A DNA stretch of 64,000 bases from Flaccisagitta enflata (GCA_965153355.1 OZ231127.1:89218001-89282000); one strand, 5' to 3'; numbered from the stretch's first letter, positions 10,512 to 23,338 are shown. The notes: generated by a model from the sequence alone, not told the origin. Numbers and translations: made by a program.

Positions 10512-11290
10512 TTTTGTCATTTTTGTCATTTTGTCATTTTTGTCATTTCTATCATTTCAGTCATTTTAGTCATTTTAGTTATTTTTGGTCCTTTTAGTCA
10601 TTTTAGTCATTTTTGTCATTTTAGTCATTTTAGTCATTCTAACCATTTTAGTTATTTAAGTCATTTTAACCATTTCAGTTATTAAAGTTATTTTTTCATT
10701 TTTGTTATTTTTGTTATTTTGTCATTTTTGTCATTTTAGTTATTTTACTCATTTTTGTCATTTCAGTTATTTTTTATCATTTTTGTTTTTTTTTTTTGTT
10801 ACTTTTGTCATTTTTGTCATTTTTGTTATTTTTGTCTTTTTTGTTGTTTTTTGTCATTTTTGTCATTTTTGTCATTTTTTGTCATTTTGTTATTTTTGTC
10901 ATTTTTGTCATTTTTGTCATTTTTGTCATTTTTGTTGTTTTAGTTGTTTTAGTTGTTTTTGTCGTTTTAATCATTTTAGTCATTTTAGTCATTTCAGTAA
11001 TTTCAGATATTCTTGTCATTTTTGTCATTTTTATCATTTTATTATTTTTGTCATTTTTATCAAATTCGTCATTTTTGTCATTTTGTCAATTTTGCCGTTT
11101 TAGTCATTTTAATTTTTTTTTTATTTCAGTTGTTTTTGTCATTTTAATCATTTTTGCTGTTTTAAGTCATTCTAAATCATTCTAGGTTATTTTAAGTCCT
11201 AAGTTATTTTAGGGCATTTTAAGTTATTTTTGTCATTTTAATCAATTTTGTCATTTTTGTCATTTCAAGATATTTTATATTATTCATTTT
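10512..11290. repeat. Degenerate octamer array (TTTTGTCA), right part
   Basis: About 780 bp of TTTTTGTCATTTTAGTCA variants; open frames across it are low complexity. Confidence 0.9.
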
Positions 11291-11617
11291 AAGTCTATCG
11301 GTTATTCTAAATCTTGCATGCAAAAAAATTTTAAAAATAGAAAAAATTCATGAGGCAAGTTAAAGTGAATTGCAGAGTGGGATTCACAATGAAATTAGTT
11401 CTCAGTCATTTAGAGAAGAGGAGAAGCTGAAGAGTTGTAAGGCGGAGTGAGGAAGATGAGGAGGGGGCTAATTTTTGGATGCTCTTTTTTAAATCATTGC
11501 AAGTTCTTGTAGAAACAATCACGGGGACATCTATGAACACTTAAAAGAAATACAATTTGCTTTTTGCTAACATAAGACGTTTGCATTCCTTGAGTCGCTC
11601 AGCTCATATAGTGCCAA

Positions 11618-11790
11618 GAGGGCAACAGTCGCGTGCGTCTGGAAATGACAAACAAAAGAGCAGAACATGTTAAAATGTTTAAAAATGTTAAAAAATGTTA
11701 AAAACATTCAAAATTTAGAAATGTAATGGATGGACCGACGGACCAACCAATCAACCGACAGAGCAAGGTGTAGAGTCACGCGACTAAAAA
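11618..11790 (+). mobile_element. Family A element
   Basis: Begins near ggcaacagtcgcgtgcg, ends AGAGTCACGCGACTAAAAA; the 5' hairpin is decayed. It abuts directly on a family A' copy starting at 11788. Confidence 0.6.
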
Positions 11791-11932
11791 CAAGACCAAG
11801 TAGGCCAATGAGGTGCGACGTGTGGATCGTCGAACGAATGCGTTACCAACAGACAGACAGACAGACAGGCAGGCAGATGGACAGACAGACGGACACACCT
11901 AGTAATAGAGGTGCTTTGTCGCACCTAAAAAA
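11788..11932 (+). mobile_element. Family A' hairpin element
   Basis: AACAAGACCAAGTAGGCC at the start; GACA/GGCA-rich middle; ends GGTGCTTTGTCGCACCTAAAAA-type hairpin. Inserted at the A-tail of the preceding family A copy. Confidence 0.7.
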
Positions 11933-12237
11933 CTAATGCTGCGGTTTCTTTCTATGGGAGAGTTATGTAAAGGCATATTCGCAAACCCAATTAAGTGTTG
12001 ATATTCCCTTCTCCTAAGCGTTCAAAACAATCACAGTGTAAATATGATGATGTTGTGCACGTTGTGTTGGCTTTACAAACTCTTAATGAAGTAACCTTTC
12101 AACCTCTTCCATGACTTTTTGTACCATTGGACCAACCAATGAACAAACATGACCATTTGCTAAAGCGCTTCGGCACACTCACAATATGCTAGCAGGCTTC
12201 AAACAGATGAACAAGCCCTACTTTAGGTTAAAGGTGC

Positions 12238-12445
12238 GTCGGCAAGTGTGGACGTCAGCGTGTTTGCCATTTCTCATTTGGTTGGTCGGTCAGTCTTAAC
12301 GCCAGCAAGTCTAAAAGTGAAAGTCGGCTCGTCTGAAAATCGGCTTGTCTGCACGTCGGCAAGGATGACTGTCGGCAAGTCAGCCATTCGGTTAGTCGGC
12401 CAGTCTCAAAGTCGGCAAGTTTGTACGTCGGCAAGTCGGCAGCCG
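12238..12445 (+). repeat. GTCGGCAAGTCTG minisatellite
   Basis: About twelve degenerate units of GTCGGCAAGTCTG / GTCGGTCAGTCT. Confidence 0.75.
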
Positions 12446-12562
12446 CCGTATTCATTTCCTGCCGACCGAGTTGGCCGAGTTGTGCAACTGCATGAAAACA
12501 AAAGGAAAAGCGATCCATGTACAGAATTAGCCATCATGCACTCAGCCACTCACGCTTCATGC

Positions 12563-12730
12563 TTTTTAGTCGCGGACATGCGACTCTACACCTTGCCGTG
12601 TCGGTCGGCAGGTTGGTAGGTCCGTCGGTCCATCCGTCCGTCCGTCACATTTTTGAATTCCGGGCGGTTTTCGCTTTACTGCTCCTGCCCAACCATCCAC
12701 GACTGTCCTGCAGTGTATCCGGCCTTGTTG
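12563..12730 (-). mobile_element. Family A hairpin element, full length
   Basis: Read on the plus strand: TTTTTAGTCGCGGACATGCG at one end, CTGCTCCTGCCCAACC block, GTATCCGGCCTTGTT at the other. Both hairpin ends are intact. Confidence 0.8.
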
Positions 12731-12986
12731 GAAATACTTGTCCGTCCGTCCATCCGTCCATTCGTTAGTTTTTAGAAACATGCGCAGTTTGCGCACCTGG
12801 AAAGCTATACATACTGTCCACGTGCGTCCGTTGCTTCGTTCCATCCGTCCTTCCAGAGGCATTGAACAGAGGGGCAGGGGCAGTATTATCAAAAGTCGGA
12901 CCTACAGACACACCCTGTTATTGAGTCGCTAAGCAAGCTACCAACGTGAACGTTCTTAGACACATGCGTCTATGATTTGATATCCA

Positions 12987-13260
12987 GGGGGCGTTTCTAG
13001 TCAAAGACGATCGCGTTTTGAAAGGGTCACTTGGTCGCTCGCTACGTTCGTTCGCTCGCACCGCTCACTCCGCTCATTCGCTCTGCAGCGCTCCGCTTTG
13101 CTACGCTCGCTTTGCTCGCTCACTCCGTTCACGGGCTCGCTCACTCACTTCGCTCACTCCCTCGTGGGACAGTTGAAATTCTTGAATATGTGTTGTTTAC
13201 ACTGTTATCGCGTTTCACGGGAACAAACGCGTTTTTGGCGCTCACTAGAAACACGCCCCC
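12987..13260 (+). mobile_element. Family III inverted-repeat element
   Basis: Termini GGGGGCGTTTCTAGT and ACTAGAAACACGCCCCC are inverted copies. The interior is runs of GCTCGCTCACTCCGCTCACT and a block TGTTTACACTGTTATCGCG. A second copy lies inverted at 24548-24815. A 22-bp near-identical sequence (gcgtctatgatttgatatcc) flanks the element at 12966 and about 13290. Confidence 0.75.
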
Positions 13261-13530
13261 AGTTTACGATTGGCTTGAACACGCCCAAGCATAAGCGTCT
13301 ATGATTTAATATCCAGATTGCGATTGGCGAAGCGTACGTGTTATTTCGCCGATTTAACACGCCATCGCGAGTAACAAAAAGAGGTCAGGAGCGCGTAAAC
13401 TCATAACGCCTGCGCCCTCAGACGGGCACTCACACAGACTCACAGACGGGCTCAAGACGAACTCTGACCCGCGTTTGGGTTCCATGCGAGCATTTAGACA
13501 AAAGATGGCTGATAAAAAGAAACAAAAAGA

Positions 13531-14684
<1,154 letters not shown>

Positions 14685-14832
14685 AGAAGGCAAGAGCGAT
14701 AAAGAGGGCACATAAGAAAGAGGGGAAGCGAGTGATGATGGGCAACAATATTGGGCATTGAGCAAATGGATCGTCGGTACAGAAAGGAGGTCGTGCATGG
14801 GAAGAGGAAAAGCGCAAGTGCAAAAGCAAGAG

Positions 14833-15000
14833 AAACAAGGCCGGATACACGGCAACCAGTTGCGGACGGGTGGGCAGGGACGGATGTGCGCGTTTTCCCA
14901 CTTTTCGACTCGTGCTGACGAACGGACGAACGGACCGACGGACCGATGGACGGACGGACGGACAAAGCCTCTTACAGAGTTGCGTGTCCGCAACTAAAAA
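14833..15000 (+). mobile_element. Family A hairpin element, full length
   Basis: AAACAAGGCCGGATACACGG start, GCGTTTTCCCACTTTTCGAC block, GGACGGACCGACGG filler, end AGAGTTGCGTGTCCGCAACT then AAAAA. In the hairpin G-T changes on one side are matched on the other (GTTGCG/CGCAAC instead of GTCGCG/CGCGAC), so pairing is preserved. Confidence 0.85.
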
Positions 15001-15760
15001 AGAGCCAGAGAAAAAGCAAAAGAACAAGAACAAGAACAAGTGCAAGAAGCAGAAAAGAGCAGAAGCAAAAAAGAGAAAGAACCAGAACAAGAAGCAACAA
15101 GCAAGAAGCATGAAAAAAAGACGTGAACAAATTAAGCAAACAGAAAATGATGAGAATGTTAAACAAAACTCAAAAGGCTCGGCAGCGCGAAGCCCGTTAA
15201 TCGTAATTGCGCCCGTGAGACACAGTTTAAAGTCTGGATTAAAGTTGAGAGCCCGGGGAAAGAGAAAATTGATCATTTCTCTTGGTTTTTGTGAGTGTGT
15301 AAAATGAAGGAATATGAATTTATATTGCGTACAAGAAATTAACAAATCTTAAGTAAGATAGACAATTCGACAAGACATATTCAAACATTAAAAGTGTAAA
15401 AGTAAACATACGTTTTTGGCAGTGAGCCGTAGAGAATGTGAATTATTGTTCAGAAATTATTTTGATTATATCCAGTCAGTGCTTCATGAACAGTGCCCTT
15501 TTGTACATATTCTAGTTTGGGAAATGCGGTTTTAGTTTATCGCAATTTGCATGTTTCGCTTTGGCGAGTTTTCCCTCGTCAATTCCGTTAGCTTTAAGAA
15601 GTTTCGAGATGGAATTTCTTTGACTGGAACTCAGAGGCGCCGGAGAACGAGCCAATATCCAAACAAGCTCTTCATGCGGATTAAAGGAAATTTAAAAGAA
15701 GGAAGATGTCGATTATTAATGTTTAAACCAAAACATTGTTGCGGCAGCAGCAGTAGCAGC
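15001..15760. other. Stretch without a supported gene
   Basis: A-rich AAGAACAAG repeats to about 15120, then unremarkable sequence. A short plus-strand frame at 15551-15740 precedes a CAA tract; its composition is ordinary, but splice signals are weak, so I do not call it. Confidence 0.4.
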
Positions 15761-15762
15761 AA

Positions 15763-15766
<4 letters not shown>

Positions 15767-15811
<45 letters not shown>

Positions 15812-15961
15812 AATAACAGCAATGACAACAATAACAACAACAACAACAACAACAACAACACAACACCAAAACAACAACATTAGCAACAACAACATTAGCA
15901 ACAACAACATTAGCAACAAAAACAACAACATTAGCAACAAAAACAACAACATTAGCAACAA

Positions 15962-16017
<56 letters not shown>

Positions 16018-16028
16018 TTAGCAACAAA

Positions 16029-16115
<87 letters not shown>
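15767..16115. repeat. (CGACAA)n and (CAA)n with CATTAG interruptions
   Basis: CGACAA units to about 15809, then CAA to 16115 with a regularly recurring CAACATTAGCAACAAAAA interruption between 15875 and 16025. Confidence 0.95.
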
Positions 16116-16540
16116 CTGATGCGCCATTACTAACCGACTGGTTTGTTATTTTTCCTGTCTATTTCACAACCAAAAACGACAGAAAAGGAGCAATAATCGG
16201 TATCTATAACGAGATAATCCATCCAAGGGGCGAACCGTGAAAACTGAACTTGAAGGTGTCCTTCGGGGGCGGTGGGAGCAATGTTGGAGAATTGACGAGC
16301 CTGCCCCCCCCCCCCCCCCAAAACTCAATGATATACAGGCCTGCAGAATACTAAAAGGTTATTTCACCCAGGATGATATACGTACGACAAAAAGGAAGAG
16401 TAATAATACCTTTTTGGAAAAAGAAAACAATGAGGAACTTGAAAACAGATGATAGGTATCACTTATGGGATCATGGGAAGAAATTTAATGGCAGATGTGA
16501 TTGGGACTTGGAAAAAGATGTGTAAATTGGGATGGGAGAA

Positions 16541-16575
16541 GTGGGTTGTAGAGTCGCGTAACGCGCGACTAAAAA
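16541..16575 (+). mobile_element. Family A element, 3' end fragment
   Basis: TTGTAGAGTCGCGTAACGCG then CGACTAAAAA: the terminal hairpin only. Confidence 0.55.
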
Positions 16576-17134
16576 CGTAGAGCCAAAAGTGATCATGTTT
16601 TCTAAGATGATCATGAAATGGTGCGAGTCTCTTTTGGGCTGTTTGCCTCAAGTTGAGCTAAATAATAATTGTTTTAGGTGCACCTATGCTCGATGCTCGT
16701 CAATAAGAGGCCCTCTCCGTCTGTTTAGTCTGTTTGTCTTTTTGAGTTGGCATATTCGGCCTTGTTTCTTTCAAAGACATAACGATCCAAACGGCGGACA
16801 TGAAGATTGTTTTAATGCGTTCAACTGGGTCTTCCGGTCTTGTCTCGGTTCTCATATTTCCCGAGGTGACATTTTTCTTTCTTTTTTTTTTTACGCGCAT
16901 TTGCTAGCGGGTTTTTTTTTCGTCTGTCGGTTTTATGGCTGGTCGCCGGACTTCATCCTGTCATTCTGGGCCTAGCTTTAGGGCTGAATCTGATTATGTT
17001 TCAAGTTTTCTCGCAGTCTAAGGTTTACCACTAGACTAGAAATAATGGATTTTCATTTGGGTCTTCAGACGTACAGTTGAGCCTCACAAAAGCGCATTTC
17101 AAGACACTGAGCAAAAATATGCCTTATTGCCAGT

Positions 17135-17602
17135 TGTGAAAAATGTGTCTTTTGTTGACTTTAGCAATGCCATTTTTTTGTCACATTGCCCTTTTGTGTC
17201 GCTTCCGTAGCTGTACGGAGTTGCTTTAGATTTTATTCTCTGTCGCTCCATCCTGAAAATGTGCGTGTTTTTTTTTATCTTTTCTGCCTGGCCTTTTTAT
17301 CGTCATCGCGTCATTTTTATCGTTTTATCGTTTTATCTCGATCTGTGCACTAATTTTTTCTCTTTTTGTTCTATTTAGTGTCTTTTTTGAGAGGTGTGGT
17401 GGCAAACTTGTCCGTTAATAGATTTTACTCCACAAAAATAGACATATCGGCGGCTATGTAGAATTACGACGGGCTTTATCATTTCATCCACACCTCAATA
17501 TGCAAATTAGACAAAATAAGGACATGTTCACGCTCAGCTAAATAGACATGAGAATCGCTAAAAGCGTGAACCGACGGCAAGAAACTATGCCGTAAATTCA
17601 CA
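17135..17602 (+). repeat. 5' LTR
   Basis: 468 bp, TGTGAAAAATG to TAAATTCACA, with a 6-bp terminal inverted repeat. Compared with the 3' LTR I count two substitutions and three length changes in T-rich or TCGTTTTA repeat tracts. No clear tRNA-complementary primer site follows. Confidence 0.92.
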
Positions 17603-17829
17603 GTAAAATCTATTAAAAATCGACGCCGTCTTCACTCGTCTATTCGTGTCTCCCTGCCCTGACCCAGGCTGCTGTCATGCTAAGTGACGGCCCCAGGCGC
17701 CGGGGCGCCGGAACGTGATGTCAATGAGAGAGACATGTGTCGATAAATCGCTGATGAATCGTCCTTTATCGTCGAAATGTATTTGCGCCTTTCCCCACGT
17801 GCAATTGGCGTCGGTGGTAGCGAACCTGA

Positions 17830-17903
17830 TCCATTTTTGGCGTGCTTCTTGCATGCTTCTTGCGTGCTTCTTGCGCGCTTCTTGCGTGCTTCTTGCGTGC
17901 TAA
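17830..17903 (+). repeat. Short minisatellite in the BEL leader
   Basis: Units of CTTCTTGCGTG repeated about six times between the LTR and gag. Confidence 0.85.
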
Positions 17904-18017
17904 ATACCGACAAGGTGATGCTTAACTGACCCTGAATTTCGACGTGAATTAAGCAAGTGATTACGTCCAAGCAAAATGGACTAAACGTTATCGCGCCAGT
18001 TTCCATTGGACGCTAAA

Positions 18018-19616
18018 ATGTCTGCTCCATCGGCAACGATGGATGGTGGGGGTGTGCATGACACCTCAATTTCATCCTTGGCATCATATTTTGCGGGTTG
18101 CCAGCACGAACTTATCGTCGAGCTGCGTGAGATGCGTGCGAATGTGGTGGTTGCCCTCAACGAGGCTCAAATAGCCTTTAACGACGTGGTAACCAACCCA
18201 GACGACGATATGGCAGCTGCAGATTCAGACTTTGCGCGTGATAGTCTTCAGGCAATTGTATATCGCTACCTCGCTAAAACCAACGACATTTCGAAATCGA
18301 GCGAGCTTGATGGTGCATATGACTTGTGGACTTACTCTGCAAACAGCCTGAAAACTGTGCGCAGCAAATGGGCTAAGATGAAATTTTTCGCAACAGACTT
18401 GTACTCCGACAATTTCCCAACAACGGAGGAGATCCTTAGATATCGCCAACGTGCCCCCCAAAAGCTGGGGGTGCATACGGAAGCGATTGACGAGACGTTG
18501 CAACGCGTGAATTCAAATGATCTGAATCGAGGTGGATTAGGTGGCGCGTTAGAGCGGCGAGATGTTAGGCCGACGCATCAGTCCTCCATGTATGGAACAA
18601 CGCAGGAGCCGGTACACGAGCAGCTCCAGCAGCGCCATCAACAACATCCAGCGTCTCAAAAGGCTCGTCAACAACATTATCAGCAGCAATGTCAAGTCAA
18701 AGGTGATTGGATTGCTAGGGCTGCAAATGGTGATGGTGAGGTCGTCAGACAGGTGGTTGGAGATCATGAGCAGTCGGTAGTAGTTGGTGGTGGTTATCGA
18801 CATCAGCAACCATCCCAGGAACGTCCGACAGACACAAGTCACCGCAAACCTCAGACGACACAAATTCATCGCCATCCTTCCAATCCTCCTCCTCCTCCAC
18901 TACGTGGTACAATCGTAAAGGAAGACTATGTGCCCCAGCAGCAGTCAGCGTTTGGTGGTGGTTACCAACGACAACCGCTGAGACAACAGATGGCTGCAGG
19001 GGTCAATGAATCTCATCCTATCAGTGAATACCACTTTCATTCTGCTCATCCTCCCTCATCTCCTTTAACGCGACGTCAAACGGGTTCCCATGCGGCACGG
19101 CAGGGTTTAGCCCACCAACCCTCAACACTCTCGCCAGATAGTGCCATTGGGAAATTCATTACAGCATCCCATGCGGACAATTTCATTCGATGGCGGGAAA
19201 TTGGTTATAGGAACTTGGAAAAGGCGCGACCAAGAACTCCATACCAGTCATTGACGCCTACAGACTACATTGTCGTGAAACGGAGATTTCTGGAGGCAGC
19301 GAATAACAAGGGAATTACGGAAATGGACATGATTTTGGAGTTACCACATTGGTTTAGTGGCCCTGTATCTGATGTCATCATGACGGCGACAATTGGCGTG
19401 ACAGCAGAAACTGCCGCCGTTGAGTTGGAGCAGTGCTTTGAACGGATGGACACGATATTCCAAGGGGACTCAAGTACAGTTGGCGCACTGCTTGATGGAA
19501 TTGCATCCGCTCCTCCAATCGCAGAGCATGATTACAAGGCCCACTTTCTCCTATACGCGGAATTGCTGAAGGCTGAAAAGGTGGCGATGGTGTGTGGAGA
19601 GGAGAGTGTGTCATAA
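18018..19616 (+). pseudogene. gag: BEL/Pao gag, N-terminal and central part
   Basis: Structural polyprotein of a retrotransposon; packages element RNA. From ATG 18018 (a TTG-initiated extension to 18006 exists but is not needed) the frame is 532 codons. About 310 N-terminal residues are followed by a Q-, H- and P-rich segment, then a conserved-looking domain (FIRWREIGYRN, ILELPHWFSGPVSD, AAVELEQCFERMD) like the Gag region of Pao elements. It stops at 19614. The continuation lies in the next frame from 19615 and then a third frame from 19703, so the gene is broken by two frameshifts. I describe the pieces only and do not join them. Confidence 0.75.
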
Positions 19617-19702
19617 CGACAATAGACTTCGTCTCATCCTCAATAATCGACTCCCTCATCTCGCCGACAAATTTTGGACGGAAAACTTTGAATCGGAAAT
19701 GA

Positions 19703-20026
19703 GTGGCCGGGGTAGCTTATAACTACCGTAATTTGGTAGAACTGGTGGAGCGATGGGCAATAATTAAAAGGAAGTGTGGGCAAATGCCATCCGACGAACA
19801 TTTGACAATGTGTGGGGTTTGTGGCCATTCCCACCCTACCTCCCAGTGCCCCATTTTGATAGAAGTCTCCGTAGACTCAAGAGTGGACATTTTGTCAAAG
19901 CGTGAACTCTGCTACCATTGCTTTGCGAAGGGCCACACGGCCAAATACTGCGACAATAAACCGACATGTCAAATGTGCGGCCGAGCCCACGCAACGATCC
20001 TTCACGGCCGCAATTTTAATCAATGA
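19703..20026 (+). pseudogene. gag: BEL/Pao gag, zinc-knuckle C-terminus
   Basis: Three consecutive cysteine-histidine knuckles: CGVCGHSHPTSQC, CYHCFAKGHTAKYC (canonical CX2CX4HX4C) and CQMCGRAHATILH. The arrangement, with the last finger ending in H-x-x-x-LH, is the signature of Pao/BEL Gag. It is in a different frame from the upstream part and has no start codon of its own, so it is a severed part of gag. Confidence 0.85.
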
Positions 20027-22233
20027 ACCATTTTACCGTCCAATTTATCCTTCTCGCCTCACTTCCGCAACTGCGCCCTTCATGTCCATACAAGTCACGT
20101 GATTGCGAACAGACGCGTCCCCAGCTCCTTGAAGTCTTCCATTTGTCCGGTGGAGGGGCCTTTGACAGCTGGATTTTGGATTTTGGCGATGGAATGCATT
20201 TAATGTGTTCCATATCGACACTTCTAAAACGGATAAGTTTAATTGAAAGAGTGATTGACATTGAGGATTGCTTGGCTATGTTGCCCTGAGTCAAATCGTT
20301 TCAATGCATAACCCTTTCTTTTCCCGCCCCTTATCTGTTAGTGTTTTGATAACGTTTTTGCGTCCTCTGTCTGTGTGTTTTCTTTGTATTCACCCTACAG
20401 TTGCTTCCGGACGTTTTTTTTCAATTGCTGGAGGGTGTGCGTGATCACTTCCGGCCCACGCAGGAAGAAAGATGGCAGCGCTCGTCGTCTCGATTCGTTT
20501 CCAAGATGGCGCCGATCTCTCTCCTTTCCTCCGTCTTCTCCTCCTCCTCCTCCTCCATTGGCTACGTCTCTCGATCTCCAATGGGAAGGATTCTCCGGCA
20601 GTCGAGTTCTGCGCCCCTTCGTCGTCGTCTTAATTTTAGGTGATGGGGGCTGTTCGGTTTCTTAATTTTTTGTTTCGTTTCGCTTTGTTTTGCTTTGTTT
20701 TTCTCTTTTTTGTTTTCTCTCTCGTTCCCTCTTTTCTTTCTCTCGTTTTTTTCTTTTGTTGGCTTTCGCTCTCCCTCTCGTTTTCCTTTTCTTTTCGTTT
20801 TCGTTTTCTCTCTCTCTGTTTTTATGTTTTTCTCTTCCCCGTTCTTTTTATTCTCTTCCCCGTTCTTTTCGTTCTCTTCCCCGTGTTTTTCCCCTTCCGC
20901 TCGTTTCCCTCTCTCGTTCTCTTTCTTTTTGTTTTCCTGCTCGGTTGGGCGCTCGTGTTTTTTTCCCCTGTGTCGTCTTTCCGGTTCTTTTCCTTTTTCT
21001 CTTGGCCCTGTTTTACGCCTTGCGTTTTTAGGGGGTTTATCTCATGTTTGGATTATCATGGATTGATAATTATTATTGAATTTCGTTGTCGTTTTGCGTA
21101 TCGCGTTTTTATTGTGCCATTATCGTTATCGTTTTGCGTTTTGCGTTCTTATCCCGTGTTAACGTGTCATCTTCACGTTTATTTTGTTTCTAATTATTTA
21201 TTTTAGGAGTAATGTTCTTTCTGTCGTTGCTATTTTTTTTAATCTTTGATGTGTTTCTGGTCACGTTCCCATGTCTGGAAACACCACAAGGCCCCAAAAC
21301 CCCCTTCCCCTTACCCTCTTTAACTAGGTAATGCTCCTCAGCCGGCTCTCTCGTGTCTCGTTTGGCAGCCATGGTGGAATTGACTCTTTCGTGCGGGCGT
21401 TCAAGTCAATTGACAATTTGGCGGCGGCCCTTGTCCTCTCACTTATTCCCATACCTCAACATAAAGAAGCCTCATCCACTTGCGAGTGATTACGCTCCCG
21501 GACAGCGACGTGGTTGGGGTAGTTACATATTTGTTGAGGGGGGCGGGAGATTTTCAAGGGAGAAATAGAGAGAGGCGCGCGTTTAATTGCCCTTCATTGA
21601 GTTCCCTCCCCGCCTGTCTTGTTGGGTGGTTCCATTGGATGGGTACCCTTTCAACCCTGGTATGGATGGTACCTGGTGGGTATGTTTCGGGCCTCCTTGG
21701 TCATTAGTCGTTGGTCATATCCATTGGGTTGGTCCACTAAGGGTGGGTTCCCTTCTTTTCCATTCTCTGCCCTAGTGGTGGCGCTTCAAAGCCCCAAGGC
21801 GCCATTTAAGCTGCATATATCCATCGGCGGCAACGTTGGTAGGAAACCAAAGCTGGAACCGCTGCCTGGGGTTGTGGTGCCCCCAATTGCGGGAATTGGA
21901 TGCTTACCCTGTAGACGGTGGGTAGAGGGTCTTAATAGGGGCAGAAGGAGCGTATTATTAACTTTAGTTGTTTGAATTTTGCCATTTTGTATTAGCTGTA
22001 GTTTTGTCGCCGATTTTGTCCTTTGGGTAGCATGGTCGGGTAAGGGGACGGGAAGGGGGTGTGTGTTTATTGAGCAAGCTGCAAAGCAGTAGCACCCTTC
22101 GTCCCCAGGGGGGGAATGTGCGGGTGGTGTATGCTGGCTCGTTTGTGTGTCCCCATCCTTATCCGATCCATTTTATATGTTTTCCTCAATTCTTGCCCCC
22201 CTCTCGAAACTTTTTGGAAAACCCCAGGGAGTG
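20027..22233 (+). other. Non-coding interior of the BEL element
   Basis: Where pol should lie there is pyrimidine-rich sequence (20400-21030, with TTCTCTTCCCCGTTC repeats) and unremarkable sequence to the 3' LTR. The frame at 20640-21206 is an F/S/L-rich artefact of this composition. The bases just before the 3' LTR (CCCCAGGGAGTG) are only a weak polypurine tract. Confidence 0.7.
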
Positions 22234-22710
22234 TGTGAAAAATGTGTCTTTTGTTGACTTTAGCAATGCCATTTTTTGTCACATTGCCCTTTTGTGTCGC
22301 TTCCGTAGCTGTACGGAGTTGCTTTAGATTTTATTCTCTGTCGCTCCATCCTGAAAATGTGCGTGTTTTTTTTTTATCTTTTCTGCCTGGCCTTTTTATC
22401 GTCATCGCGTCATTTTTATCGTTTTTATCGTTTTATCGTTTTATCTCGATCTGTGCACTAATTTTTTCTCTTTTTGTTCTATTTAGTGTCTTTTTTGAGA
22501 GGTGTGGTGGCAAACTTGTCCGTTAATAGATTTTACTCCACAAAAATAGACATATCGGCGGCTATGTAGAATTACGACGGGCTTTATCATTTCATCCACA
22601 CCTCAATATGCAAATTAGACAAAATAAGGACATGTTCACGCTTAGCTAAATAGACATAAGAATCGCTAAAAGCGTGAACCGACGGCAAGAAACTATGCCG
22701 TAAATTCACA
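22234..22710 (+). repeat. 3' LTR
   Basis: 477 bp; same ends as the 5' LTR; longer by one extra TCGTTTTTA-type unit. Followed by the target duplication CCAGT. Confidence 0.92.
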
Positions 22711-23010
22711 CCAGTACATATAGAAATAACTACAATATCTCTCATGGGACAGGAAGTTGCATGCATTACAGGTGGGCATGCCTTTCAAGCGAGTGCGCTC
22801 TAGGAGTGTTCCACAGTAAGTCGTTCTCATCTCAGTCCTCTGCCTATTCCAGATCGGTCCGCCCGTCAATGTTGCTTTTTATGTAGAACACATTCTTTCC
22901 TGTTTCATTTGCCGCCGCTTTTCTTTCTTTCGATTTTCCCTGTTCCATAAATACCTAAAGTTACACAATTCTCAGAAGATATACGATTTTCCTTCCCCTT
23001 TCCCATCTGC

Positions 23011-23338
23011 TTACCTGTCCCAATGCGATTCCCAAAGTGTCACTTCTCCTTGTCCTTACTCACTTGACCTTGTCCTTATCCTTGTCCTTGCTTACCTGTC
23101 CCAATGCGATTCCCAAAGTGTCACTTCTCCTCGTCCTTACTCACTTGACCTTGTCCTTATCCTTGTCCTTGCTTACCTGTCCCAATGCGATTCCCAAAGT
23201 GTCACTTCTCCTTGTCCTTACTCACTTGTCTTCGTCCTTATCCTTGTCCTTGCTTACCTGTCCCAATGCGATTCCCAAAGTGTCACTTCTCCTTGTCCTT
23301 ATCCTTGTCCTTGCTTACCTGTCCCAAACCGATTCCCA
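23011..23338 (-). repeat. 81-bp tandem repeat carrying the lipocalin exon 2 splice donor
   Basis: On the minus strand each unit reads GACACTTTGGGAATCGCATT, GGGACAG, then gtaagcaagg and a GGACAAG-rich spacer. Donor copies are at 23011, 23092, 23173, 23254 and 23315; spacing is 81 bp three times and 61 bp next to the exon. The exon-proximal copy (23315) is the authentic donor. Confidence 0.9.

Larger units (their letters stand above)
17135..22710 (+). mobile_element. BEL/Pao LTR retrotransposon, gag only (non-autonomous)
   Basis: Two LTRs (17135-17602 and 22234-22710) with TGTGAA...TTCACA ends bound about 4.6 kb of interior. The 5-bp sequence CCAGT flanks both sides (17130-17134 and 22711-22715), a perfect target duplication. 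The interior encodes a Pao/BEL-type Gag in three frames (18018-20026), but no protease, reverse transcriptase, RNase H or integrase is visible. It lies downstream of lipocalin exon 2 in antisense orientation, possibly within an intron of that gene. Confidence 0.9.

Noticed and set aside
20640-21206. 188-codon plus-strand frame in the BEL interior
   Set aside because: F/S/L-rich translation of a pyrimidine-rich stretch, overlapping frames in all three phases; no pol motif.
23011-23338. CRISPR-like array
   Set aside because: Units are contiguous with no unique spacers, and the repeat contains an exon end and splice donor in an animal gene.
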